The notes below the pieces were generated by a model. The model was not told the DNA's origin, made no database searches, and saw only the letters and a list, made by a program, of their open reading frames with translations. From Peribacillus frigoritolerans (lineage in GTDB: Bacteria > Bacillota > Bacilli > Bacillales > DSM-1321), in contig NZ_JAUUTW010000010.1 of NCBI RefSeq assembly GCF_030676415.1, positions 1 through 64,000 of the forward strand: DNA of 64,000 bases, read 5' to 3'. The number at the start of each line of letters is the position of its first letter. Positions within the stretch are counted from its first letter, which is position 1. Both the position numbers and the translations under genes were made by a program. Positions 16,546 to 25,782 of the stretch are shown here, piece by piece.

Positions 16546-18027
16546 ATGATCCTTAATGACATATTGAAAGAAGCAATACACTGGGATTTACCGATGGAAG
16601 CTGAACATATAGACATCACAGGTGTAACCGATAACTCTAAAGAAATAAAAAAGGGATACCTTTTTGTTGCCGTAACCGGATATAAGTCCGATGGCCATAA
16701 TTACATTAAAGATGCAATTCGTTTAGGGGCAGCGGCTGTGATTGGCGATCGCGATATTAAGGGATTGGAAGTTCCTTATATACGAGTGGAAAACAGCCGT
16801 AAAGCATTAGGGCTAATCGCCAAAAGGTTTTATGGAGATCCAAGTAATCAAAAAATAATGATAGGAATTACGGGTACAAATGGTAAGACCACAACAAGCT
16901 ATATGCTTCAGCAAATATTAGAAGAGAATGGGGTAACCTGTTCCGTCATTGGTACGATACAGCATATTATCAATGGAAACAAAGTCGATTCCCATAATAC
17001 GACTCCAGGTACCATGGAACTGAATTCCTTATTGGCAGCCAGTAAGGACATGGTTGTCATAATGGAAGTGTCTTCACATGGATTAGCTCAATACCGTTTG
17101 GAGGGAATTGAATTTGATTTCTGTGTCTTCACGAATTTGTATCATGACCATCTCGACTTCCACGGTACGATGGAGAATTATTTCCTGGCAAAATTACTGC
17201 TTTTTGAAAAATTGAAACTTAATGGTCTTGCGATTATTAATGGAGATGATTTCTGGGGGGGGAAACTACAAGAATACTTACGGGAGAAGAATGTCAGTGC
17301 CTTTGTATTTGGAAAATCCAATCGCTGTGATTTAACCATCACCAATTATGATACTGCAACAAACCCCTTTATTTTATTGAATGAGAATCATGACTTTGTG
17401 AAAATCGAGTTACCTTTACCTGGACTTCATAATTTATATAACGCAACAGCTGCGTATTCCGTAGCGAAGATGTTTCCAATTTCAAAAGAGGAAATTCTCA
17501 CTTCACTGAAACGATTTCCCGGTGTGCCAGGAAGGTTTGAAATGTATAAGAAAGAATTTGGACCGACAATAGTCATCGATTATGCACATACTGCAGATGC
17601 CATTCATCACATGCTTCAAACTGCCAAAGAATGCGGGGCCAAAAAGATTTATCATATCTTTGGTTTCCGAGGTGGACGAGATACAACCAAAAGGGCTGAA
17701 ATGGTTAAAGTATCATCGGAACATAGTGATGTTTCTATTTTGACGATGGATGATCTGAATTCGGAGGGAATAGAGGTGATGGAATCGTCACTAAATAAAC
17801 TGCAAAGCGATTACTCTGCTGGAAATGGGAAGGTTATTCCAGATCGGACACTTGCTATACAGGAGGCATTACAAGCAGGAAAGGAAGGGGATTGGATTAT
17901 CATTACAGGAAAAGGAATTGAGAGGTATGAACAAAATTTCGGACTGCCTACTATTTCTGACAAAGAAACAGTACTATATCTGCAAAATAAAGACCAAGGG
18001 GATTTTATCGGTTATTTTGATCAATAG
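16546..18027 (+). CDS. MurE-like Mur ligase (stand-alone paralogue)
   Basis: This 493-aa enzyme has the three-domain Mur ligase architecture. The N-terminal UDP-binding part ends in VTDNSKEIKKGYLFVAVTGYKSDGH, the central ATPase has GITGTNGKTTTSYM, and the C-terminal part contains GVPGRFEMY and DYAHTADA. Length equals MurE, which adds a diamino acid to UDP-MurNAc-L-Ala-D-Glu. However, the position where DAP-type MurE has DNPR reads MDDLNSEG (residues 401-408), so the usual DAP-recognition arginine is missing. It is not beside other mur genes. Start 16546 has AAAGGAG eight bases upstream. It may use another amino acid or a different acceptor. Confidence 0.8.
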   Translation: MILNDILKEAIHWDLPMEAEHIDITGVTDNSKEIKKGYLFVAVTGYKSDGHNYIKDAIRLGAAAVIGDRDIKGLEVPYIRVENSRKALGLIAKRFYGDPSNQKIMIGITGTNGKTTTSYMLQQILEENGVTCSVIGTIQHIINGNKVDSHNTTPGTMELNSLLAASKDMVVIMEVSSHGLAQYRLEGIEFDFCVFTNLYHDHLDFHGTMENYFLAKLLLFEKLKLNGLAIINGDDFWGGKLQEYLREKNVSAFVFGKSNRCDLTITNYDTATNPFILLNENHDFVKIELPLPGLHNLYNATAAYSVAKMFPISKEEILTSLKRFPGVPGRFEMYKKEFGPTIVIDYAHTADAIHHMLQTAKECGAKKIYHIFGFRGGRDTTKRAEMVKVSSEHSDVSILTMDDLNSEGIEVMESSLNKLQSDYSAGNGKVIPDRTLAIQEALQAGKEGDWIIITGKGIERYEQNFGLPTISDKETVLYLQNKDQGDFIGYFDQ

Positions 18028-18178
18028 TTTGAGTCTAAAGAATGCTTTTATAAAGGGCTAATACGGCGTCCATTACCTTCTGCAGCCATAGGCGATTTAT
18101 TTGGTGATTATTAACATTGTAACTTATGAGGAATTCAGGTATTATAACAATACAAGCTGCACTGTTCGTAATGATAAT

Positions 18179-18379
18179 AAAGTTTTAACCTTTAAGCTGT
18201 AATAGGGAGTTTTATATTGAAACAGGAATGTTATGCCTCGTCACTGACTTGGACAACAGGATTTTTTCTGCAAACACCCACTTTGAGGAGTGGTGGTTTA
18301 AAACTTTCTTAATGAATACGGCAATGGCGGCTTATATCTTTAAATGTTAAAGCCGGTCTCGGTATGAGGCTGGTTTTTT
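18179..18379 (+). ncRNA. Candidate structured non-coding RNA with terminator
   Basis: No convincing gene is present in 18028-18527, yet it ends in a terminator: a 10-bp stem with wobbles at about 18350-18374 followed by six T. Upstream, AAAGTTTTAACC (18179-18190) can pair with GGTTTAAAACTTT (18295-18307) apart from one bulge, closing a domain of about 130 nt. Inside is a CCACT...AGTGG hairpin (about 18268-18283). I do not match it to a known RNA family. A 31-codon TTG frame preceded by AGGGAG lies inside the domain and cannot be excluded. Confidence 0.4.
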
Positions 18380-18527
18380 GCTGTTTTTCGAATACCGTAC
18401 TATATGAATTGTATGCACCGCTTTGCAACCTTGGTTTCATATCCATATTTTTCTGAAATATTTATTTTTATCAGACTAAAAAAATCCAGTGTTGATAGCT
18501 CTGGCGTATTATTTGTTTTAGAGGCAT

Positions 18528-19070
18528 TTACTCTTGCTTTGTATACCGGTTGGCATAACTTGAAGCTACGAAAGCATTAGGTTTAATTTTCGGTTCCACG
18601 CCCATGGATTCCATCCTGGCCACCATTTCTTTTACAAACTCACTGGTTTTGTTCCGCTTTCCAATCCCGATATCAATGTGCCCTTCCATTGTGAACGTTG
18701 CCCCTTGATATACAGCAGGCAGGACAATATCGATTAACTGATTTTTTCTTTCTTCCGTAAACATGGATACAATCTCCTCTGTTAACGACAATTCTTGGGA
18801 AATTCGTTCATGTAAATGCAGCATCCTTCTAGGAATCATCACTTTTCTTATACAACCCCATACACCATTTCCGACCTGCCGTATCACGATGCCTGTAATG
18901 AAAACCGTATGTTTTTTATGTACTTGCGAATCTGTACCGACCATTAATCGATAGTTACCGGAAGGATTTAATTTCATGAACTCAACAATATGTACGAATA
19001 CCTCTTCAAATGACATGTCTTTTTTCTGAAGGTTTTGAAATGGAATGTTATGAAATGGATATTGCCTCAT
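18528..19070 (-). CDS. ykuK: YkuK-family RNase H-like protein
   Basis: This 180-aa protein belongs to the YkuK/DUF458 family, which has a predicted RNase H-like fold. Characteristic parts are YRLMVGTDSQVHKKHTVFITGIVI with the conserved aspartate near the strand end, HERISQELSLTEEI, and the C-terminal HIDIGIGKRNKTSEFVKEMV followed by PNAFVASSYANRYTK. B. subtilis YkuK is close in length. Any nuclease activity is unproven. It stands alone, and its upstream region abuts a repeat element. Confidence 0.85.
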   Translation of the reverse strand: MRQYPFHNIPFQNLQKKDMSFEEVFVHIVEFMKLNPSGNYRLMVGTDSQVHKKHTVFITGIVIRQVGNGVWGCIRKVMIPRRMLHLHERISQELSLTEEIVSMFTEERKNQLIDIVLPAVYQGATFTMEGHIDIGIGKRNKTSEFVKEMVARMESMGVEPKIKPNAFVASSYANRYTKQE

Positions 19071-19269
19071 ATTATTGCACCCAACCTTTCCCCGAATATA
19101 ATCAGATTATTAAATATCTCATGCCGCTCATAACACATCATATGAAGGAAGTCCTTGTTTTGTGCCCTGGGAAGAACCAGCCCTCTAATGAAGATGCAGA
19201 CATCATTTAAAGTTGAACCCGCTGAATAGATATCACCTCAAGTTTTCATTCTTCTATGTAAACAAAAAA

Positions 19270-19494
19270 GACTGTAGGCAAAAGGAGTTATATCAGAATG
19301 TTAAAACAGTTGATTGGAACGGAAGGTGCGAGACTCCAGCGGGAAAAGCGCGTCCAAGGAAGACCCCGCAGGCGCAATGGCGCCGAGGAGGCTCCCGGAC
19401 CGCCCGCGGAAAGCGAGCGCCTGAAGTGGATATTAACAGACAAATATTAAAACTGTAAACAAACTCAATTATAGTCGGGTTTATCTACAGTCTG
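19270..19494. repeat. Dispersed GC-rich repeat, copy 1 (about 225 bp, MITE-like)
   Basis: The element begins GACTGTAGGCAAA and ends TTTATCTACAGTC, an imperfect terminal inverted repeat. The core, far more GC-rich than its surroundings, starts near GATTGGAACGGAAGGTGCGA and runs through GGGAAAAGCGCGTCCAAGG. Related copies lie at 30089-30311, 34196-34345 and 37010-37100, all in the opposite orientation. Near its right end CTGTAAACAAACTC (19453-19466) faces an inverted partner (19477-19490). A short ORF across it is only a by-product of GC content. Confidence 0.75.
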
Positions 19495-19496
19495 AG

Positions 19497-19527
19497 AGAA
19501 GCCTATGCCTTAGGCTTCTTTTTTTGT
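19497..19527 (+). terminator. Terminator next to repeat copy 1
   Basis: AGAAGCCTA (19497-19505) pairs with TAGGCTTCT (19511-19519), followed by T7. From 19528 to 19734 I see nothing assignable. Confidence 0.65.
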
Positions 19528-19734
19528 ATAGAGATTATTACGAAAAAGCTTATTGGAGTTATCTTTTGGCATATCCCCTGCCATAACTGAAAAGTTAAAC
19601 AAGCTTGTGACTTTACATCACCTAAGTAAACCACAATATCATTCAATTTATATAAGAAAAAGGAAATGAAATTATTAAATTTTGACCAATGACTACTTCA
19701 AAGGATTCACATTTTAAGACTTACAAAAAAAGTG

Positions 19735-19786
19735 TGTAATGTTTTCTTACATAAACAAAGAAATCTCGCTTCTATAAGAGTAAAAT
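19735..19786 (+). promoter_or_regulatory. TnrA box and -10 of nasA
   Basis: The 17-bp site at 19735-19751 matches the TnrA consensus TGTNANATTTTNTNACA except for one central base. TAAAAT at 19781-19786 gives a start site near 19793, about 50 bp after the box centre. That is the spacing used for TnrA activation in B. subtilis. Expression under nitrogen limitation is expected. Confidence 0.75.
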
Positions 19787-19826
19787 AAACGAATATTCAA
19801 TTAATAAAGTATTGGAGAGATGAAAA

Positions 19827-21032
19827 ATGAAAATATCTGAATTGAAAAAAAGCGGTCATGCTCCGTCATTATTAGCTTCATTCCTTTATTTTGATATCAG
19901 TTTTATGATTTGGGTATTATTAGGTGCACTCGGTGTCTATATTACAAAGGATTTCGGACTTTCCCCAGCTGAAAAAGGCTTGATTGTAGCTATTCCGATT
20001 TTGGGAGGCTCGTTTTTTCGAATCGTCCTTGGTTTTTTGACTGATCGCATCGGCCCGAGGAAAACAGCGATCGGCGGGATGCTTGTTACGATGATTCCGC
20101 TTTTTTGGGGATGGTTATTCGGAGAAAGTTTAGCCGAGCTTTATTTAATTGGGATTTTGCTAGGAGTGGCAGGTGCAAGTTTTGCTGCAGCACTTCCTAT
20201 GGCTAGTCGCTGGTATCCCCCGCATTTGCAGGGTCTTGCGATGGGGATTGCGGGAGCAGGTAACAGCGGAACCCTTTTTGCGACATTGTTTGGACCGCGT
20301 ATTGCAGAGTCCCTTGGCTGGCATAATGTTATGGGATTAGCTTTGATTCCTTTAACCATCGTGTTTATCATTTATATTTTAATCGCAAAAGACGCACCAT
20401 CTCAACCGCCTGCAAAACCACTCAAGGAATATTTCAACGTATTTAAAATAACGGACACTTGGTATTTCTGTATTCTTTACAGTGTGACTTTTGGGGGCTT
20501 TGTCGGGTTTACTAGCTTTTTAAGCATCTTTTTTGTTGATGAGTATGGGTTAACACGAATAAGGGCAGGGGAATTTGTTACATTATGTGTCATCGCTGGA
20601 AGTTTCTTTCGTCCCGTCGGAGGATTCATTGCCGATAAAATAGGTGGAGTTAAACTGCTTATGTTTTTATTCATTGGTCTCACATTATGTATGTTTGGGA
20701 TCAGTTTTCTTTATTCTCTTACTGCCGTTACGATCCTGCTGTTCATCGGAATGCTATTTCTCGGTATGGGCAACGGTGCTGTCTTTCAGTTAGTTCCACA
20801 GCGATTTTCTAAAGAAATAGGTTTTATCACAGGGATTGTAGGAGCTGCCGGAGGTGTTGGCGGATTCTTGGTTCCAAACATACTAGGTACGTTGAAACAG
20901 ATTACTGGCACATATGCTACAGGATTTTTAGTATTTTCCGCAGTTGGAATCGTGGCGTTGCTTATCCTGGGCCTAGCTCAGCTTTCATGGAGAAAAACGT
21001 GGGTACTCGGAAAGAATTCAGTTAAGATCTAG
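19827..21032 (+). CDS. nasA: Nitrate transporter NasA/NarK
   Basis: This is a 401-aa MFS nitrate/nitrite porter. The family nitrate signature is seen as [19 protein letters not shown] in helix 5 and [19 protein letters not shown] in helix 11, and the motif A loop is [13 protein letters not shown]. The opening [23 protein letters not shown] closely resembles B. subtilis NasA. A TnrA-type promoter precedes it. The nitrate reductase genes begin 54 bp downstream with no terminator between, so nasA, nasB, nasC and nasF probably form one nitrogen-limitation operon. It would import nitrate at the cytoplasmic membrane. Confidence 0.93.
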   Translation: MKISELKKSGHAPSLLASFLYFDISFMIWVLLGALGVYITKDFGLSPAEKGLIVAIPILGGSFFRIVLGFLTDRIGPRKTAIGGMLVTMIPLFWGWLFGESLAELYLIGILLGVAGASFAAALPMASRWYPPHLQGLAMGIAGAGNSGTLFATLFGPRIAESLGWHNVMGLALIPLTIVFIIYILIAKDAPSQPPAKPLKEYFNVFKITDTWYFCILYSVTFGGFVGFTSFLSIFFVDEYGLTRIRAGEFVTLCVIAGSFFRPVGGFIADKIGGVKLLMFLFIGLTLCMFGISFLYSLTAVTILLFIGMLFLGMGNGAVFQLVPQRFSKEIGFITGIVGAAGGVGGFLVPNILGTLKQITGTYATGFLVFSAVGIVALLILGLAQLSWRKTWVLGKNSVKI

Positions 21033-21086
21033 AACTTTGTTTACTAGTTATATTGGCTTGTTACAGTACTTGTTTGGGGGGATAAA

Positions 21087-23408
21087 ATGTATAAGCAAAA
21101 ACTGGTCTTAGTAGGGAACGGAATGGCGGGATTACGCTGCGTTGAGTCAATTATAAGTAAGGATCCGACTGCATTTGAGATTACTATTTTCGGAAGTGAA
21201 CCACACGTTAACTATAACCGAATCTTATTGTCGACTGTGCTTCAAGGCAACACCTCGTTTGAAGATATTGCGATAAATGACAGGAACTGGTATACGGAGA
21301 ATAATATTCAATTGTTTACAGGGGAAACGGTTGTAAAAATCGATAAAGAGACCAAGAAGATAAAAACAGACAAAGAACGGGAAGTTTACTACGATAAGCT
21401 GATAATTGCCACAGGTTCTATCCCATTTATTCTTCCTGTTACCGGTGTTGATAAAGAAGGAGTTATTGCATTTCGGACGATTGAAGATTGCCAAAAGATG
21501 ATTGAAACTTCACGCAAGCATAAAAAAGCAGTCGTCATCGGAGGCGGTTTATTAGGTTTAGAAGCAGCGAGAGGGCTGTTAAACCTTGGTATGGAAGTGA
21601 ATGTCGTTCATATTGCTGACCATTTAATGGAAAGGCAGCTTGATACAACGGCATCACTTTTGCTGCAAAAAGAGTTGGAAAACCAGGGAATGAACTTTCT
21701 TTTAAAAAAGGAAACACAGGAGATAATCGGTAATGAGCGTGTAGAGCGCGTCCGTTTTAAAGATGGAATGGAGCTGGAAGCTGATTTAGTCGTTATGGCT
21801 GCGGGAGTCAGACCGAATATTCAGTTGGCCAAAGAAAGCGGAATTGATACAAATCGGGCCATTATTGTAAACGACTATTTAGAAACCAGCATCCCAAATA
21901 TTCATGCGGTTGGTGAATGTGCTGAACATCAAGGTATTGTTTATGGACTGGTGAAACCCCTATATGAACAAGGTGAAGTTCTGGCAAAGCATATTTGTGA
22001 AATGAAATGCAGCGGATATCACGGTTCGGTCCTTTCGACCCAGTTGAAAATATCAGGAGTTGAGTTATTCTCTGTTGGAGATTTCCTTGGTGATGAAACA
22101 ACGAAATCAATCACAACTTTTGATGAAGTAGATGGTGTTTATAAAAAGGTGGTCTTTCGAGGAAGAAAAATCATAGGTGCTGTTCTGTATGGAGATACAA
22201 AGGTCAGTTCACGATTACTCGATATGATTTTAAAGCGTCAAGAAGTATCGTCGGAGGAAAAGCGTGCACTGTTCCAATCACCAAGTACCGCTGAGGGATT
22301 AATCGCTTCTATGGCAAATCATGAAATCATTTGCCATTGTAATGCTGTTTCAAAGGGGGCAATCATTGGAGCGGTTCAAAATAAGGGATTAACAACAGTG
22401 GAACAAGTTAAACAATGCACAAAGGCTTCAGGTTCTTGCGGTGGATGCAAGCCAGCTGTGACCGAGCTTTTGGCATATATTCAAGGTAATCTTTCTGATC
22501 AGGCAAATGAACAAACTGCATTATGTTCATGTACGACATTAACGGAAGATGAAGTCGTGTATAAAATGCAGCTCCAAGACTTAACGTCTGTCCAAGAAGC
22601 GATGGATGTTCTTGAATGGGGAAATAGCGGAGGTTGTTCAACATGTAGGCCGGCCCTTAGCTATTATTTAGGGATGATTCATCCAGAGTACGAGAATAGA
22701 CAGCAAACACTTTTCATAAACGAAAAAAAGAATGCGACAGTTCAAAGTGATAACCGCTACTCTGTTATCCCGCAAATGTACGGCGGGATGACGAATGCGA
22801 AAGACTTGCGAAAAATTGCAAATGTTGCAGATAAATATGATATTTCTCAGGTAGCGGTAACAAGTGAACAAAGGATTCATTTAATGGGTGTGAAAAAAGA
22901 AGATCTCCCAGGTGTGTGGGCTGATTTAGACATGCCGTTAAGTTCGAAATATGGTAACACCGTTCAAAACGTCAAAACATGTATCGGTGAACATGTTTGC
23001 TCATGTGATAAACAGCAATCTCTTTTACTTGCTGTAGATTTGGAAAAAAGATTGGAGCATGTATCAACACCTTACCGTATAAAGATGGGCATATCAGCTT
23101 GTATGCATAACGGTGCAGGATCAACAACGAAAGATATAGGTGTTATGGGCATTGACAGGGGCTGGGAAATATATGTGGGCGGAAGTAGCGGGCGTAATGT
23201 ACGTACCGGTGAACTGTTATGTGTAGCCGGGACAAATGAAGAAGCAATTGAAATCATCATTGGCTTTATTCAATATTATCGGGAAACAGCCAATTACTTA
23301 GAGCGGACTTGGCAATGGATTGAACGAGTGGGTTTAATTCATGTTAGAGAAGTATTGTTTGATAATGAACTTAGTCTGCAACTATCCCAACGATTGGAAA
23401 TGGCATAG
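21087..23408 (+). CDS. nasB: NasB, electron-transfer subunit of assimilatory nitrate reductase
   Basis: This 773-aa flavoprotein passes electrons from NAD(P)H to NasC. Residues 1-290 are the FAD/NAD(P)H oxidoreductase (LVLVGNGMAGLRCVE; AVVIGGGLLGLEAARGL). Two BFD-like 2Fe-2S domains follow (ICHCNAVSKG...CGGCKP and LCSCTTL...CSTCRPALSYYL). The C-terminal third is homologous to the siroheme domain of NasD, but the second cysteine pair is broken: CMHNG at about 672-676 replaces CPRNC. It therefore probably cannot carry siroheme. GGGGGG stands just before the ATG. Length matches B. subtilis NasB. Confidence 0.92.
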   Translation: MYKQKLVLVGNGMAGLRCVESIISKDPTAFEITIFGSEPHVNYNRILLSTVLQGNTSFEDIAINDRNWYTENNIQLFTGETVVKIDKETKKIKTDKEREVYYDKLIIATGSIPFILPVTGVDKEGVIAFRTIEDCQKMIETSRKHKKAVVIGGGLLGLEAARGLLNLGMEVNVVHIADHLMERQLDTTASLLLQKELENQGMNFLLKKETQEIIGNERVERVRFKDGMELEADLVVMAAGVRPNIQLAKESGIDTNRAIIVNDYLETSIPNIHAVGECAEHQGIVYGLVKPLYEQGEVLAKHICEMKCSGYHGSVLSTQLKISGVELFSVGDFLGDETTKSITTFDEVDGVYKKVVFRGRKIIGAVLYGDTKVSSRLLDMILKRQEVSSEEKRALFQSPSTAEGLIASMANHEIICHCNAVSKGAIIGAVQNKGLTTVEQVKQCTKASGSCGGCKPAVTELLAYIQGNLSDQANEQTALCSCTTLTEDEVVYKMQLQDLTSVQEAMDVLEWGNSGGCSTCRPALSYYLGMIHPEYENRQQTLFINEKKNATVQSDNRYSVIPQMYGGMTNAKDLRKIANVADKYDISQVAVTSEQRIHLMGVKKEDLPGVWADLDMPLSSKYGNTVQNVKTCIGEHVCSCDKQQSLLLAVDLEKRLEHVSTPYRIKMGISACMHNGAGSTTKDIGVMGIDRGWEIYVGGSSGRNVRTGELLCVAGTNEEAIEIIIGFIQYYRETANYLERTWQWIERVGLIHVREVLFDNELSLQLSQRLEMA

Positions 23409-23521
23409 GTCAGAGAATGAAATAAGCGGGAAATACCTTTTGATTCACGACTGAGATAAACGGATAAATGTCTGTACCATGAAAAAATTCAAAGAAATCC
23501 ATGAGTAAAGGGTGAGGAGCC

Positions 23522-25672
23522 TTGACCGAATTATTATTAAAGTATTTCCGCACGAAGCAACAAGAGGTCCAATCAGAAAAACGATATGATACACAATGTC
23601 CATTTTGCAGCATGCAGTGTAAGATGCAGCTGTTGGAACAAACAATAGTGACAAGAAAAAAGTATATGACGATTGGAAAAGATAATCCAACCTCAGAGGG
23701 GCGCTTATGCATTAAAGGAATGAATGCACACCAACATGCTTTGCATAAAGATCGAATTAAATACCCATTATTTAAAAAAAATGGGGAATTTGTTCGAATA
23801 TCATGGGAGGAAGCATTAAACCACATTAAGGAGAATTTCACTAAGATTCAAGCAGAAGATGGTGTAAATGCATTATCTGTTTATGGGAGTGCATCCATTT
23901 CAAATGAAGAAGCCTATTTGCTTGGGAAATTTGCAAGAGTGGCTTTAAAAACAAAGTATATAGATTATAATGGCCGTTTGTGCATGTCTGCAGCTGCTTC
24001 CGCAGCAAGCCAAACGTTTGGTATGGACAGGGGCCTAACCAACAGCTTATCAGAGGTTCCGTTCACAAAATGCATGATCTTGGCGGGCACGAATATTGCG
24101 GAATGCCAGCCGACCATCATCCCGTACTTTGAGAAAGCGAAACAAAATGGGGCATATATCATTGCTGTAGATCCACGAGAAACAGCAACAACGAAAATGG
24201 CCGACTTACATCTAAAGGTAAAACCAGGGATGGATGCCGCCTTGGCAAACGGGTTATTGAAAGTGATCATTGAAGAGGATTTTACTGATGAAGCATTTAT
24301 CCAGGACCGTGCAAATGGCTACAACGAAGTTAAAGAGTATGTTACATCTTTAAAGTTGGAGGAAATTGCAGAAATGACAGGGGTGCCTAGCGACCAAATT
24401 CAAAAAGCAGCTGCAATGTTCGGGAAAGAAGAATCAGGAATGATTTTTACAGCAAGGGGTGTTGAGCAGCATACAGATGGTTCAGCTGCCGTTCGTAATT
24501 TTCTTAATATTCTTATTGCTACAGGAAAAATCGGAAAAGTGAATTCAGGCTATGGAGCTATTACTGGACAGGGGAATGGGCAGGGAGCAAGAGAACATGG
24601 CCAAAAGGCAGACCAGCTTCCGGGGTATCGTATGATTGAAAATGAGGAACATAGATTACATATTGCAAGAATATGGGGAATTGATGAGGCTGATTTGCCG
24701 CGTAAAGGTGTCTCAGCATACGAAATGATAGAGAAGATAAATGAAGGTGAAATTACCGGCATGTTTTTAATGTGTTCCAATCCAATTGTTTCAAATCCCA
24801 ATGCTAACTTTGTCAAAAAGGCTTTGAAAAAATTAAAGTTTCTTGTCGCAGTAGACATGTTCGTTTCTGAAACTGCTAGATTGGCTGATTTAATTTTACC
24901 TACTTCGTCTTATTTAGAGGATGAAGGAACGATGACAAATTTAGAAGGAAGGGTAACGCTTCGGGAAGCCAGTTTTTCATCTCCTGGGGAAGTGAAGCAT
25001 GATTGGCAAATCATTTGTGATATAGCTAAAGCTCTTGGAAAAGGGGAGCATTTCCCCTTTCAATCTGCGAAAGAGATTTTCGAAGAATTGAGAGTGGCAA
25101 GCCGCGGGGGGACCGCTGATTATTTTGGTATAACGTATGATCGATTAAGAAAGGAAGGAGGCATATTGTGGCCATGCCCAACCATTGACCATAAAGGGAC
25201 AAAAAGGTTATTCGAAACGTCTTTTGCCCACCCGGATGGAAAGGCGGCCATGGTTGTGGTTAATAATGTGCCTCTTGTTCCAAAAGAACAGCCATGTACG
25301 GATTTTCCACTTTATTTAACAACAGGAAGAATCATGTCACATTATTTAACAGGGGTACAAACGAGAAAAAGCTCATCATTAGCCGCAAGAAATTTTGAAT
25401 CATATATGGAAATCCATCCGGAAACAGCAAAGAAATATCATATTCCAGACAATACATTGGTGAAAATCGAATCAAGGCGGGGAAGTATTGTTGTAAGAAG
25501 CAAATGGTCAGCAACCATTCGCCATGATACTATATTCGTTCCTTTTCATTGGGCAGACTCACAAAATGTCAATCGCCTCGTTTCACAGGATTTAGACCCG
25601 ACATGCAAAATGCCTGGCTTTAAAGTCAGTGCTGTAAAAGTGCATCCTATAGTAGAGTTAACGTCTAATTAA
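23522..25672 (+). CDS. nasC: NasC, assimilatory nitrate reductase catalytic subunit
   Basis: This 716-aa cytoplasmic molybdopterin oxidoreductase reduces nitrate to nitrite. The N-terminus binds 4Fe-4S (CPFCSMQCKMQ, with SEGRLCIKG completing the set). The Mo-bisMGD domain follows (RISWEEALNHI, DYNGRLCMSAAAS), and the molydopterin-dinucleotide domain ends the protein (YLTTGRIMSHYLTG). The cysteine in GRLCMS is the likely Mo ligand. Translation starts at TTG 23522, preceded by GTGAGGAG with good spacing. The 113-bp gap after nasB shows no terminator. NasB is the probable electron donor. Confidence 0.93.
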   Translation: MTELLLKYFRTKQQEVQSEKRYDTQCPFCSMQCKMQLLEQTIVTRKKYMTIGKDNPTSEGRLCIKGMNAHQHALHKDRIKYPLFKKNGEFVRISWEEALNHIKENFTKIQAEDGVNALSVYGSASISNEEAYLLGKFARVALKTKYIDYNGRLCMSAAASAASQTFGMDRGLTNSLSEVPFTKCMILAGTNIAECQPTIIPYFEKAKQNGAYIIAVDPRETATTKMADLHLKVKPGMDAALANGLLKVIIEEDFTDEAFIQDRANGYNEVKEYVTSLKLEEIAEMTGVPSDQIQKAAAMFGKEESGMIFTARGVEQHTDGSAAVRNFLNILIATGKIGKVNSGYGAITGQGNGQGAREHGQKADQLPGYRMIENEEHRLHIARIWGIDEADLPRKGVSAYEMIEKINEGEITGMFLMCSNPIVSNPNANFVKKALKKLKFLVAVDMFVSETARLADLILPTSSYLEDEGTMTNLEGRVTLREASFSSPGEVKHDWQIICDIAKALGKGEHFPFQSAKEIFEELRVASRGGTADYFGITYDRLRKEGGILWPCPTIDHKGTKRLFETSFAHPDGKAAMVVVNNVPLVPKEQPCTDFPLYLTTGRIMSHYLTGVQTRKSSSLAARNFESYMEIHPETAKKYHIPDNTLVKIESRRGSIVVRSKWSATIRHDTIFVPFHWADSQNVNRLVSQDLDPTCKMPGFKVSAVKVHPIVELTSN

Positions 25673-25782
25673 AGGGAGGTTTTCTTCCCGTTCATCATAA
25701 CTTTTTTAGGTTCAATCATAATTGAACAGCAGAGCCTAATTACACAGAGCTTTCATGACTTAACAACAAAAGGGGAAAAAGG

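Noticed and set aside
18179..18307. 6S RNA identity for the structured region
   Set aside because: The closed domain is only about 130 nt, the location beside ykuK is not the usual one, and I cannot line up the typical bubble sequence; kept as an unknown RNA.
19010..19210. 66-codon plus-strand frame beside ykuK
   Set aside because: It begins inside ykuK on the other strand, lacks a clear RBS at any start, and resembles no family I know.
19213..19458. 81-codon frame rich in Arg/Gly
   Set aside because: It lies across dispersed repeat copy 1; the same pattern appears non-coding in the other copies.
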